Source: a virus
Direction: 5' to 3' (one strand)
Length of the DNA: 33,718 bases
Virus record (IMG/VR): IMGVR_UViG_3300050821_016851
Coordinates: 1 to 33,718 of that record
Shown: positions 13,917 to 22,015 of the stretch, piece after piece
Layout: each line of letters opens with the position of its first letter
Numbering within the stretch: the stretch's first letter is position 1
Program-made: the position numbers and the translations under genes
The notes under the pieces: generated by a model
What the model was told of the DNA's origin: nothing
What the model saw: only the letters and a program-made list of their open reading frames with translations
The model's database searches: none

Positions 13917-14998
13917 CATCTGTTCCGCTTGCCCCTACCTCTGGTGGAATTCTTTCAGATGTGGTCACGTGGGTACGTCGTATTGTAAAGACACCTTCAA
14001 CAGCAGCGTTGCCAGACAGCTTGATCTGTGACTATATCAATCGTTTCTACTCCTATGAGATGGCGGAAAGGCTACAGCTATTTGAGCTGAAGAGACAGTT
14101 TCTCTTCGAGACGACGCCTAACGTATTCGAATATCAGGCTCCCTTCCTGTATACCAACACACCCCAAACGCCTCCTGCTCCCGCGCAGCCTAACGTGCCT
14201 GTCTACCAGGAGTTCCGGGATCCAGTGTATTGCGATGGTGTTCAGATGGGATGGTATCAGTCACCTAGGCAGTTCTATGGAGTCTTCCCGGAGTTGGTGT
14301 TAAACGAGCAGCCATTCTTTGGAGATGGAACGCCAGGTCCTTTTACAACGACTTTTGGATCGCAGCCTGTTTTACCTGGGTTTACTGATGACCTAGGCAG
14401 CCTAGAGCCGCAAGTATTTATCTCGGCCATGGATGTTACAGGGACGCAGCAGTTCCTGGTGGATAATGGGAAAGGCCTACTGCAGGGCATGGATTACGCT
14501 ATGCAGAATGTGATATGGCCCACTCCTCCTATCACACCTTCTGCTAATGCTGGTACCGTAAACTACACTACGGGTGTGGCGACGTTCACTTTCTCAGCAA
14601 ACATTCCTTCTACGAGCGTGATAAACACTCAGTGCGCCCCCTATTCTCCAGGCGTTCCTAGGATCATCTTGTTCTTCAACAACATCTTCAAGCTCTTCCC
14701 TGTGCCTGATAGGGTGTACAAGATCCAGATGGATGCCTATGTGAATCCTGCTCAATTCATGCAGACGGGATCAAGCATCCCCTTCGCCTATATGTCTGAG
14801 TACATAGCGCGAGGGGCGGCAAGGAAGATCCTCTCCGACAACGCTGACTACGACCAGTTCCAGTTCTATGAGAATCTCTTCAAGGAGCAAGAGGTACTCG
14901 TGTTGAGGCGCACGGAGCGTCAGAACACGGTGACACGAACCCAGACAATCTTCAGTTACCAGTCCAGCGACAATGCCTTCTCATTCACTCGCTACTAA
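13913..14998 (+). CDS. Putative head-tail adaptor (tail accessory) protein
   Basis: This is a 361-aa protein whose N-terminal region (SDVVTWVRRIVKTPS, LICDYINRFYSYEMAERLQL, residues about 15-58) is the helical pattern of gp4-like adaptors that bind below the portal. The middle is a long beta-rich part with TPNVFEYQAPFLYTNTPQTP, and the C-terminal part returns to helix (SEYIARGAARKILSDNADYD, then NLFKEQEVLVLRRTERQNTV). Adaptors join the portal to the tail nozzle after packaging. The order capsid, structural proteins, adaptor, nozzle supports the call. It overlaps the previous gene by 4 nt. Confidence 0.7.
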   Translation: MTSVPLAPTSGGILSDVVTWVRRIVKTPSTAALPDSLICDYINRFYSYEMAERLQLFELKRQFLFETTPNVFEYQAPFLYTNTPQTPPAPAQPNVPVYQEFRDPVYCDGVQMGWYQSPRQFYGVFPELVLNEQPFFGDGTPGPFTTTFGSQPVLPGFTDDLGSLEPQVFISAMDVTGTQQFLVDNGKGLLQGMDYAMQNVIWPTPPITPSANAGTVNYTTGVATFTFSANIPSTSVINTQCAPYSPGVPRIILFFNNIFKLFPVPDRVYKIQMDAYVNPAQFMQTGSSIPFAYMSEYIARGAARKILSDNADYDQFQFYENLFKEQEVLVLRRTERQNTVTRTQTIFSYQSSDNAFSFTRY

Positions 14999-15010
14999 TG
15001 CGGAGTCTAT

Positions 15011-15355
15011 ATGCACAAAGACGTTCCTCACCACATGTTGCATGGCCATCTAGAGCATCATGGCCATGGCAGCCACGTCGCAGAGAAAGCTCACAAAGAG
15101 CACCATCACGGACATCATCTGACCCATGCCAGGGCAGAGGCCATGGAGCATGATAAGATGAAGAAAGAGCATCACCATGCTCATCACGAGCATAAGGGGA
15201 AGCATCCGGACCATGGTCATCCGGACCATCACCATAAGATGGCTTCCCATCACATGAAGGAACACATGCACCACCTCAAGATGTTGCATTCTTTGGCCAA
15301 GAAAGGCATGAAGGAGCCACTAGCTAAGAAAGAACATGCCACGAAGGGTAAATAA
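15011..15355 (+). CDS. Histidine-rich protein, 114 aa
   Basis: This is a very unusual composition: I count 36 His in 114 residues, with Lys, Met, Glu and Ala making up most of the rest and no Cys. Motifs such as HEHKGK, HPDHGHPDHHHK and EHMHHLKML recur throughout. The C-terminus (AKKGMKEPLAKKEHATKGK) is basic. Such sequences bind Ni, Zn, Cu or Co ions and change charge with pH. It sits in the virion operon between adaptor and tail genes and its stop overlaps the next start, so it is probably a real, co-translated virion-region protein. Function is unknown; metal binding and pH response are inferences. Confidence 0.75.
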   Translation: MHKDVPHHMLHGHLEHHGHGSHVAEKAHKEHHHGHHLTHARAEAMEHDKMKKEHHHAHHEHKGKHPDHGHPDHHHKMASHHMKEHMHHLKMLHSLAKKGMKEPLAKKEHATKGK

Positions 15356-15645
15356 TGGCTGCTCGTACCAAGGTCGCTAAAGGGGTCTCTCTCCCCGAGG
15401 GGGAGATGGAGAAGATGCGTGAGAAGAAGGGAAGCTCTAACGCGGGCAAGTACAAGGACGTCTCTCCCAAAGCATTTGCTGGGAAGGCGGGAGGGGCGTC
15501 AAAGTTCAGCTACCCGATCAACACCGAAGCTCGAGGTAAGAATGCTCTGGCTCGAGCTCACTATGCCCCCAATCCCGAAGGGATCAAGGAGGCCGTCTAC
15601 AAGAAGTACCCGGGCCTCAAGAAGAGACATGAAGAGAGAGAGTAA
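15355..15645 (+). CDS. Small conserved basic virion-region protein, 96 aa
   Basis: This protein is rich in Lys, Ala and Gly. Its C-terminal half, FSYPINTEARGKNALARAHY followed by APNPEGIKEAVYKKYPGLKK, is a motif I have seen in short proteins encoded in many phage genomes and prophages, function unproven. The start overlaps the stop of the His-rich gene by one base and its stop overlaps the start of the next (TAATG). It lacks membrane segments and cysteines. A minor capsid or DNA-associated role is possible because of its charge. Confidence 0.65.
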   Translation: MAARTKVAKGVSLPEGEMEKMREKKGSSNAGKYKDVSPKAFAGKAGGASKFSYPINTEARGKNALARAHYAPNPEGIKEAVYKKYPGLKKRHEERE

Positions 15646-16187
15646 TGCCATATCACCCGAATATCCCTCAGTCGACTGATGACCCCGCGAGCTCCCAGCA
15701 GGATCTTCTCGACAACTTCCAGGCGCTCCAGACCCAGTTCGCAGTAAACCATATTTCTCTGACTGCCGGTGCCCAACAGGGCTACCACTCTCAGGTATGG
15801 TTTGCTGCTCCTCTGTCGTCTGATCCGGGACTGGCATCTCCTCAGACGTCTGTATACAGCAAGTCCGTGAGTGGAGTAGCTCAGCTATTCTTCCAGAACG
15901 GTCCTCTCTCGCCTGCGAATGTCTACCAGCTCACTGGGCTTCCAGTGATGACTTCAGGTACAAACTATGGAATTGTAACCCCTTGGGGGCTGACAATCAA
16001 TATGGGAAGGGTTGCTAGTAGCCCCATCACATTTGCACAGTCATTTTCAGGAACCGTATACACGGCTTTGCTGACATATTCCGGTACGTCAGTAAATTTC
16101 CCATATGTCGTTTCTGTGAACACGACCACTCTTACATACCAAACTGCTGCCAATGCAGTGTATTATTTCGTTGTAGGTGCGACATGA
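15645..16187 (+). CDS. Fibre- or tail-like beta protein, 180 aa
   Basis: The protein starts with a short helical segment MPYHPNIPQSTDDPASSQQD followed by LLDNFQALQTQFAVNHISL, a pattern often found at the N-termini of phage fibre subunits that trimerise. The remainder is beta-rich and ends in YYFVVGAT. The next protein (16184-17047) has the same plan and similar start (NPSTPQPPEIPSQSQSRFL, FLTNFSLFNQYFGQDH), so the two are paralogues. Attachment through the shared N-terminus and receptor contact through the C-terminus is inferred. Starts and stops overlap on both sides. Confidence 0.65.
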   Translation: MPYHPNIPQSTDDPASSQQDLLDNFQALQTQFAVNHISLTAGAQQGYHSQVWFAAPLSSDPGLASPQTSVYSKSVSGVAQLFFQNGPLSPANVYQLTGLPVMTSGTNYGIVTPWGLTINMGRVASSPITFAQSFSGTVYTALLTYSGTSVNFPYVVSVNTTTLTYQTAANAVYYFVVGAT

Positions 16188-17047
16188 CCTATAACCCGTC
16201 AACTCCGCAGCCTCCCGAAATACCCTCTCAGAGCCAAAGTCGGTTTCTGACCAACTTTAGCCTGTTCAACCAGTACTTTGGACAGGACCATACCCCTCCT
16301 GGAAATGCTATTACACTAGCGACGAATGCAGCTCCCATTGTGATTACTAGCCCAGGGCATGCGCTCTCTACGGGAAACATGGTGACGGTCTACGACATCA
16401 CGGGGACGGAGGGGAATACCCCTGTGGCGTGGCCTATCAACGGGAATACGTTCACTATCACCGTTGTGGATTCCAACACATTTTCTTTGCAGGGGTCAGA
16501 TGCGACGAACTACCCCACCTATTTGGCTGGGACGGGCAATTTTTCATCCGCCTCTTACCTCTATGGCTACCACAAGCAGTTAACTGCTGCCAATCCCCTT
16601 CCCAACGACCCTCCTTCTTTTATCGGGGGAGGCAGCATTTATCCTAAGATTTCCTTGGCTCCTAATGGGAATCCCAGATTTCCCAATGCGGACTTCTTCT
16701 TCCAAAATCTAGCTAGCATTGTTCAGCTGACCCGTCTCTTTAACAATGCAACCCCTGCATCCCAAGGGGAAGGGACCAAATGGTCATTTAGGACTCCCTG
16801 GGGCGTAATCATAAATACTGGAATAGTCACCTCTAGTCTGGTAGGAGGCACCATAATCGTCGACTTTCCAGTCCCTTACATCACTACAAATTATGGGGTA
16901 GTGTTGAGTTTGGTAAATGCAACCAGGCCTACGACCGTCAATGTGAATGTCTCAGCCACCTCCCTCACGGGGTTTACGTTTCGGGCATCGTACAATACTG
17001 GAAGAGCAGTCGGTATCAACACTTATTATCTCTCTATGGGCACATGA
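16184..17047 (+). CDS. Fibre-like protein with FCCH-like module, 287 aa
   Basis: This is a paralogue of the previous protein with an added module. Both share the N-terminal Pro/Ser/Gln segment and helix (SRFLTNFSLFNQYFGQDH) and the C-terminal beta region with TPWGVIINTGIV, compare TPWGLTINMGRV. Between them, about residues 42-110, lies an FCCH-like module (ITLATNAAPIVITSPGHALS, GNMVTVYDITG, FTITVVDSNTFSL) of the same kind as in the protein at 11892. It overlaps the genes on both sides by 4 nt. A tail appendage function is inferred. Confidence 0.65.
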   Translation: MTYNPSTPQPPEIPSQSQSRFLTNFSLFNQYFGQDHTPPGNAITLATNAAPIVITSPGHALSTGNMVTVYDITGTEGNTPVAWPINGNTFTITVVDSNTFSLQGSDATNYPTYLAGTGNFSSASYLYGYHKQLTAANPLPNDPPSFIGGGSIYPKISLAPNGNPRFPNADFFFQNLASIVQLTRLFNNATPASQGEGTKWSFRTPWGVIINTGIVTSSLVGGTIIVDFPVPYITTNYGVVLSLVNATRPTTVNVNVSATSLTGFTFRASYNTGRAVGINTYYLSMGT

Positions 17048-19614
17048 GCACACAGTCTCTTCTTATCGGTAACTTTGGTGGCGGCTTCGAGAACGATAGG
17101 AAGCCGTTCGTTATCAACAATGACGCCTTCCCCACAGTCACGAATGCCTATATCTGGCGCGGAAGGATCCTAAAGAAGCGCGGCACCACTCAGCTGGGAC
17201 GCCTCCAGGTTAACCTGACGTCCGTTAGCTTAGGGAATACGGGAGGAGGGGGGGCCTTAACGGTTAACTTAGTGACGTTCCTGACGTTGCCATTGCCCAG
17301 CTCGATTGTGATACGTTCCATCACAATCACAGTAGGCGCGCAGGTCTTTACGGAGAGCACGCCAGGAACGCTCTCTAACGGCGCAGGAGGAACGGGAACG
17401 ATAAACTATGCTACGGGCCTACTATCGATCCAAACGTCGCCTCCGTTAGCCGCAACCCCCGTCCTGATCAACTTTGGATACTACCCTTCCCTTCCTGTCA
17501 TGGGACTAGAGAATTTCCAGACATCGGCTCTCACCTTCCCTACTCTCGTAGCCTTCGATACCACCTATAGCTACCAGATCAACAGTGGCACCCAGATCTT
17601 TCACAACGTCAACTTCTATAAGATCTCAGGAGCTCCCTTTGTATGGACTGGGATGGACTTCCAGCAGTTCTGGACTGCTAGTTATCAAGGGTCCATGTTC
17701 ACTACGAACGGTGTGCCGGGCATGAGCTTCCTGGTTATAACTAACGTCACCTACGTCGGCACCACTACGACAGTCACAGTGATGGGTCCCCTCAACCTTA
17801 ACGGGTTGATGACAGGGGACTATGTGTTCCTGAATGAGGTCATAGGCATTGTTGGCGTGAACGGTGTCTCAGGCCCAATTACTGTTACCGGAGCTGCTAC
17901 ATTTACGATTGTCACGCCGACAGTCCCTACGGGTGCTTATATGTCGGGAGGGATAGTCCAGTCTATGACGCGTGCCTTCTCTGGATATGGTGATGGAATA
18001 CGCTGGTACGACGGGGATCATACGGCCTCATCGTCTCTAGGATGGGTAAACTTCTCTCCTCCTGTAACGAGTGGCTTGGATATCAACTACAAGACAATCC
18101 AGTACCTGATAGGCGCCAATCTTATTGTCCCGTTCAAGGACCGTCTCCTCGCCTTTGGTGTCACATTTGAAGACGTAACGGGCACGAGAATCTACTACCC
18201 TTCCCGTATTGTAGCCTCTCAAGTGGGCACAGGTTATTACAGCACTCCCGTTCCGATCAATCAGGGATTTGATCCTCACGCGTGGCTCACGGACACGTCA
18301 GGTAGGAACGGCGTCTATCTAGATATCCCTGTCCCCCAGGCTATTGTTAGCGTGCAGGCCAATAAGGACGTTCTGATCATTGGACTAGAGGGACAGCAGT
18401 TTAAGCTCGTCGCTACGGGAGATGACTCATTCCCATTCGTCTTACAGGGAATAAACGAAGAGCTGGGGACGGAGTCAACTTTCTCAGGAGTCTCATTGGA
18501 TACGGGAGCGCTGACGGTAGGTCCCTATGGCATCATCATGACGAGTCAGGTGAGCGCTCAGCGAATCGACTTGTCCATCCCAGACGCTGTCTTCTCCATT
18601 GCAGCAGAGAATAATGGCCTGGCACGAGTCACGGCTATCCGAGACTTTCGCAACGAGTTTGTGTACTTCACCTATGCGCCCGAACAGGATGAGAGCTTCG
18701 ACCTCTTCCCTACGCAGACGCTCCTCTACAATTACCGTGAGAACAACTGGGCACTCTTCGAAGAGAACTACACGCACTATGGGACATATAGGAAACCGTC
18801 TAACTACGTATGGGGTGATTTAGGACGTCTATTCGGTACATGGGCTACATGGGGGAACCCCTGGAACTTCGGCATATTTGGCGCAGACTATCCCGACATC
18901 ATTGGAGGGAACCAGCAGGGATTCGTGATGATCAAGGACAAGGGCACGCAGGAGGATGTCTCTCAGTACATCAGCGGAATCTCAGGAACCACAGTTACCT
19001 CTCCCAATCACTGCCTCAACGATGCTGACTATCTTCTGCTGAGTGGTATCTTGGGAACAACGAACATGCCGTTGCTGAACGGAATGGTCCAGAAGGTCCT
19101 CGAGATCATAGACGGTAACAACTTCATCATCGAGGGGTTGCCTCCCGATGTGAATGGGAATCCAGTCCCTATTACAGGCACGTACCTAGGGGGAGGGGTC
19201 TATTCACGCCTTACCAACATCAACGTCCTAACGAAGCAATTTCCTCTCTTCTGGCAGCAAGGACGCAAGATGAGGATTGGTACCCAGCGCTTTCTAATGG
19301 AGAATTCATTTACGGGTCAGATCACTGTCAACATCTATGCGGATCAGAATAATGTCACCTCCCTCAATGATCCCCTCATCAACCCCTACCTGATCTATAG
19401 CAATATCCTCCTGACGGGTCCCGAGACAAACGACATGGTTGGTGTAGCCCAGGATCAGATCTGGCACCGGCTCAGTAACTCCTTCAACGGTGGGACGATT
19501 CAGATAGGGTTCACCCTCTCCGACGCTCAGATGCGCAGTCCTACCACCAACTCTGTAGAGATTGGCATCCATGCTATAGCCTTTGACCTCTACCCAGGGC
19601 CTATCCTCGTATGA
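17044..19614 (+). CDS. Large tail protein, probable nozzle or hub
   Basis: This 856-aa protein is the largest in the window. It starts MSTQSLLIGNFGGGFENDRK, contains NDAFPTVTNAYIWRGRILKK (about residues 26-45), an inserted FCCH-like module (about 235-300), and a long beta-propeller-like middle with NKDVLIIGLEGQQFKLVATG and ALTVGPYGIIMTSQVSAQRI. This order suits the tail nozzle or packaged-DNA stabilisation proteins of short-tailed phages, which seal and extend the portal-adaptor channel. A second FCCH-like module appears near residues 640-700. The specific P22 gp10-like assignment is an inference from size, start and position. Four-base overlap with both neighbours indicates tight coupling. 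Confidence 0.65.
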   Translation: MSTQSLLIGNFGGGFENDRKPFVINNDAFPTVTNAYIWRGRILKKRGTTQLGRLQVNLTSVSLGNTGGGGALTVNLVTFLTLPLPSSIVIRSITITVGAQVFTESTPGTLSNGAGGTGTINYATGLLSIQTSPPLAATPVLINFGYYPSLPVMGLENFQTSALTFPTLVAFDTTYSYQINSGTQIFHNVNFYKISGAPFVWTGMDFQQFWTASYQGSMFTTNGVPGMSFLVITNVTYVGTTTTVTVMGPLNLNGLMTGDYVFLNEVIGIVGVNGVSGPITVTGAATFTIVTPTVPTGAYMSGGIVQSMTRAFSGYGDGIRWYDGDHTASSSLGWVNFSPPVTSGLDINYKTIQYLIGANLIVPFKDRLLAFGVTFEDVTGTRIYYPSRIVASQVGTGYYSTPVPINQGFDPHAWLTDTSGRNGVYLDIPVPQAIVSVQANKDVLIIGLEGQQFKLVATGDDSFPFVLQGINEELGTESTFSGVSLDTGALTVGPYGIIMTSQVSAQRIDLSIPDAVFSIAAENNGLARVTAIRDFRNEFVYFTYAPEQDESFDLFPTQTLLYNYRENNWALFEENYTHYGTYRKPSNYVWGDLGRLFGTWATWGNPWNFGIFGADYPDIIGGNQQGFVMIKDKGTQEDVSQYISGISGTTVTSPNHCLNDADYLLLSGILGTTNMPLLNGMVQKVLEIIDGNNFIIEGLPPDVNGNPVPITGTYLGGGVYSRLTNINVLTKQFPLFWQQGRKMRIGTQRFLMENSFTGQITVNIYADQNNVTSLNDPLINPYLIYSNILLTGPETNDMVGVAQDQIWHRLSNSFNGGTIQIGFTLSDAQMRSPTTNSVEIGIHAIAFDLYPGPILV

Positions 19615-20093
19615 GCATACCTCAACGTACTGTCCGAAGTGCCTTCCTCGTCAATGAGCGGTCCTTTCCTCAGGATGCTGTTGAACTGGAGCCCGTCCTG
19701 TCGAAGATGTATATCGAGACCGCCTATGCTGTGAATGTACGCACTATCGGTACATTCAATACTTTTCAGGTAACTACTGGAGAGCAGTGGTTTAGTATTC
19801 CCAGCGGGCAGCGTACTAGACAATCCTTCCGAGAAGTGTATCCTATAGGCCCTATCACAGCCGGAACTACCCTCACCACGCCACATGGACTGGTTGGCGT
19901 AACAGCATTCACGGACATCTATGGAACCTGTATTACCAACGTGCCTGATTATCGTCCTTTGCCTTATGCTTCGGTGGTGGCTGCGTCTAACATTGAGTTG
20001 AAGTGTGATAGCACAAACATCCTCATCAGCGTAGGCGCAGGCTCTCCAAATATCGTGAGTGCTATCGTCGTATTAGAATATCTTCTTAGCTAG
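19611..20093 (+). CDS. Small tail-region protein, 160 aa
   Basis: I do not recognise a specific function. The product is beta-rich with few charges in the second half: ETAYAVNVRTIGTFNTFQVT (about residues 37-56), TLTTPHGLVGVTAFTDIYGT (about 87-106), and a terminal LISVGAGSPNIVSAIVVLEY. This resembles small jelly-roll tail proteins that accompany the nozzle. It overlaps the nozzle gene by 4 nt (ATGA), so stoichiometric expression is likely. A signal peptide is absent. Confidence 0.6.
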   Translation: MSIPQRTVRSAFLVNERSFPQDAVELEPVLSKMYIETAYAVNVRTIGTFNTFQVTTGEQWFSIPSGQRTRQSFREVYPIGPITAGTTLTTPHGLVGVTAFTDIYGTCITNVPDYRPLPYASVVAASNIELKCDSTNILISVGAGSPNIVSAIVVLEYLLS

Positions 20094-20101
20094 GAGAGAG
20101 C

Positions 20102-20719
20102 ATGACACCTTCGATGCAGACGGGGACAATGTCTCCTCTGAGTAATATCTCTGGCTACGGACTCAAGCAGCCGAAGCACCTGCGCCAGATCCCTCAATTC
20201 ACCGCGGGTCAGCAGGGGCTATTCCAGTCGCTGTTAGGAGGAGCGCAGCCGGGAGCTTCCCATGGATTGGGGTACCTATCTAAACTTGCGAGTGGGGACG
20301 AGGAATCCTTTGCGCATCTTGAGCAGCCAGCGTTACAGGACTATGAGCAGGCCCTATCCAAACTAGGCAACCGCTTCGCCAATACCGGTTTTGCCAGCAG
20401 CTCGTCCCCCTTCCAGAACGCAGCTCGTGGCCTGGGACAGGACTACGCTAACACCCTCCAGTCTCAGAGATCCCAGCTACAGATGGACGCATTGACGAAG
20501 CTGCTGGGGATCTCCCAGAATCTTTTGGGCCAGCGTCCCTACATGATTGGCACCGAGAGTCAGCAACCAGGAGGAGGATGGTCTAGTATTGCTCCAGCAT
20601 TAGGAGGGGCGATCCCGGGAATTTTGGCAGCTATCCTGGGAGGCCCCGCAGGCGCAGCCGGAGGTGGTGCTCTTGGCGCTCTACTCAGTCATCTACTTGG
20701 CGGACAGAGAGGAGGTTAA
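20102..20719 (+). CDS. Putative ejection (internal virion) protein A
   Basis: This 205-aa protein is Gln/Ser/Leu/Gly-rich. A helical part (FTAGQQGLFQSLLGGAQPGA; LEQPALQDYEQALSKLGNRF) is followed by a very hydrophobic Gly/Ala-rich end (about residues 162-200: SIAPALGGAIPGILAAILGG and PAGAAGGGALGALLSHLLGG). Small ejection proteins of podoviruses often carry such membrane-inserting C-termini and are encoded after the tail genes, followed by larger ones. That is the arrangement here. GGAGAG precedes ATG 20102. Confidence 0.55.
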   Translation: MTPSMQTGTMSPLSNISGYGLKQPKHLRQIPQFTAGQQGLFQSLLGGAQPGASHGLGYLSKLASGDEESFAHLEQPALQDYEQALSKLGNRFANTGFASSSSPFQNAARGLGQDYANTLQSQRSQLQMDALTKLLGISQNLLGQRPYMIGTESQQPGGGWSSIAPALGGAIPGILAAILGGPAGAAGGGALGALLSHLLGGQRGG

Positions 20720-22015
20720 ATGTTTCAGATCCAACACCCAGCGAAGCAGAAATTCCTACCTGGATTCCTGGGGGCGTTAGTACAGGCAGCTCCCCACGCT
20801 CTTACTGACTATGCCGAGCGCCAAATTGCTGCTTCTAGAGAACAGGCGCGTAGGGAAGAAGCTCTCGCGGCGCTTGGAATAAAGGCGCAACAGGCTGAGA
20901 CGGCTGCTAAAAAGCAAGAAGGGATGGAAGCCCTGAATTTGCAAAAGTTCCTGGGTGCCGAGCAGAAGAATGAGGGTATCAATAGGTTGAACCAGGCACG
21001 CATTAGGGATCTGGAAGGCAAACAAGGACAAAGAGAAGCCATCAATAAACTTCTCGCTCCTCAAGAGGGAGTTGAATCGGATGCGGGACAATTGGGAGGA
21101 GGTCTTGATTATGAAAATTTATCTCCCCAGCAAAGGTTAGCTCTGGCCTTACAGAATCCAGCAGCAGCAAATGTGGCCGAGAGAGAGAGAGAATTCAAGC
21201 AACGACAGGCACTGTCTAAGGAAGAATTAGCGTTGAAACAGAAGAATCGCCAGGAAGACCTGAACATTGCAGCTGGAGAAGCTGCTTTGAAAGAGAAGAA
21301 TCGTCAGGAGGACATAGAGCGCACCCAGACCAAGGAACGTAGGAAAGAGATAGACGAGTCCTATAAGACTCATGCCGATTACATGGGTAAAGTCCGCGCC
21401 GAACGGGCATCCGCCGATGCTCAAGAGGCTGATTTTGACATCATGAACCAGCTTATCGACAGCAAAGGTCTCACAGACAGTCGATTAGTCAACTTGGCCA
21501 ATGCGATAGGGTTTCCTCTAGGGCTGCTTGGGAACCCGAGCAACGAGGAATATGAAAAAAAGGCTCTGAACATCACTAAGAACATCATTTCTGAGTACGG
21601 TAACAGGCCACTTCTACAAGAATTCCAGGTCCTCTTGAAGAGGATCCCTTCCCTCATGAATACCGATGAGGGGAAGCGTCAGATTATCGAGGATATGAGG
21701 GTCATCCAGAAAATCTCCAATCTTAGGTCCGACACGATGGAACGTATAGTGGAGGAGGCTAAGGAGAAAGGAGAGCCCCTTCCTAGGGATTTAGAAGGAG
21801 AGGTCAATGCGGCTATCAAGGGCGATGTAAAGCAGGCCTACGACTGGATTAAGAACAGGAATGGCAGGATTAAAGTAGAGCCCGGTACACCTATATCCGA
21901 CGAGAAGATCGACTGGTACCTGAACCGGTTTAGGGACTTCAAGAGTGGTAAGGTCAGCGAAAAAAACATGAAAGATGCTGAAGCAGCGGCACGAGAGGAC
22001 GGCTATGACATCTAG
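20720..22015 (+). CDS. Putative ejection protein B, coiled coil, 431 aa
   Basis: This starts directly after the stop of the previous gene, with GAGGAGG upstream. After a short hydrophobic lead (FLPGFLGALVQAAPHALTDY, about residues 12-31), a very long Glu/Lys/Gln-rich coiled coil runs to about residue 225. It contains an internal repeat: LKQKNRQEDLNIAAGEAALK followed by EKNRQEDIERTQ. The C-terminal part is helical (YGNRPLLQEFQVLLKRIPSL). Long coiled-coil proteins in this position are typically internal virion proteins that form a trans-envelope channel. No catalytic motif is seen. Confidence 0.55.
   Translation: MFQIQHPAKQKFLPGFLGALVQAAPHALTDYAERQIAASREQARREEALAALGIKAQQAETAAKKQEGMEALNLQKFLGAEQKNEGINRLNQARIRDLEGKQGQREAINKLLAPQEGVESDAGQLGGGLDYENLSPQQRLALALQNPAAANVAEREREFKQRQALSKEELALKQKNRQEDLNIAAGEAALKEKNRQEDIERTQTKERRKEIDESYKTHADYMGKVRAERASADAQEADFDIMNQLIDSKGLTDSRLVNLANAIGFPLGLLGNPSNEEYEKKALNITKNIISEYGNRPLLQEFQVLLKRIPSLMNTDEGKRQIIEDMRVIQKISNLRSDTMERIVEEAKEKGEPLPRDLEGEVNAAIKGDVKQAYDWIKNRNGRIKVEPGTPISDEKIDWYLNRFRDFKSGKVSEKNMKDAEAAAREDGYDI

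Noticed and set aside
15050-15289. Met/Val-rich minus-strand frame that looks like a membrane protein
   Set aside because: It is the reverse complement of His codons (CAT/CAC to ATG/GTG); its hydrophobicity is an artefact of the His-rich gene.
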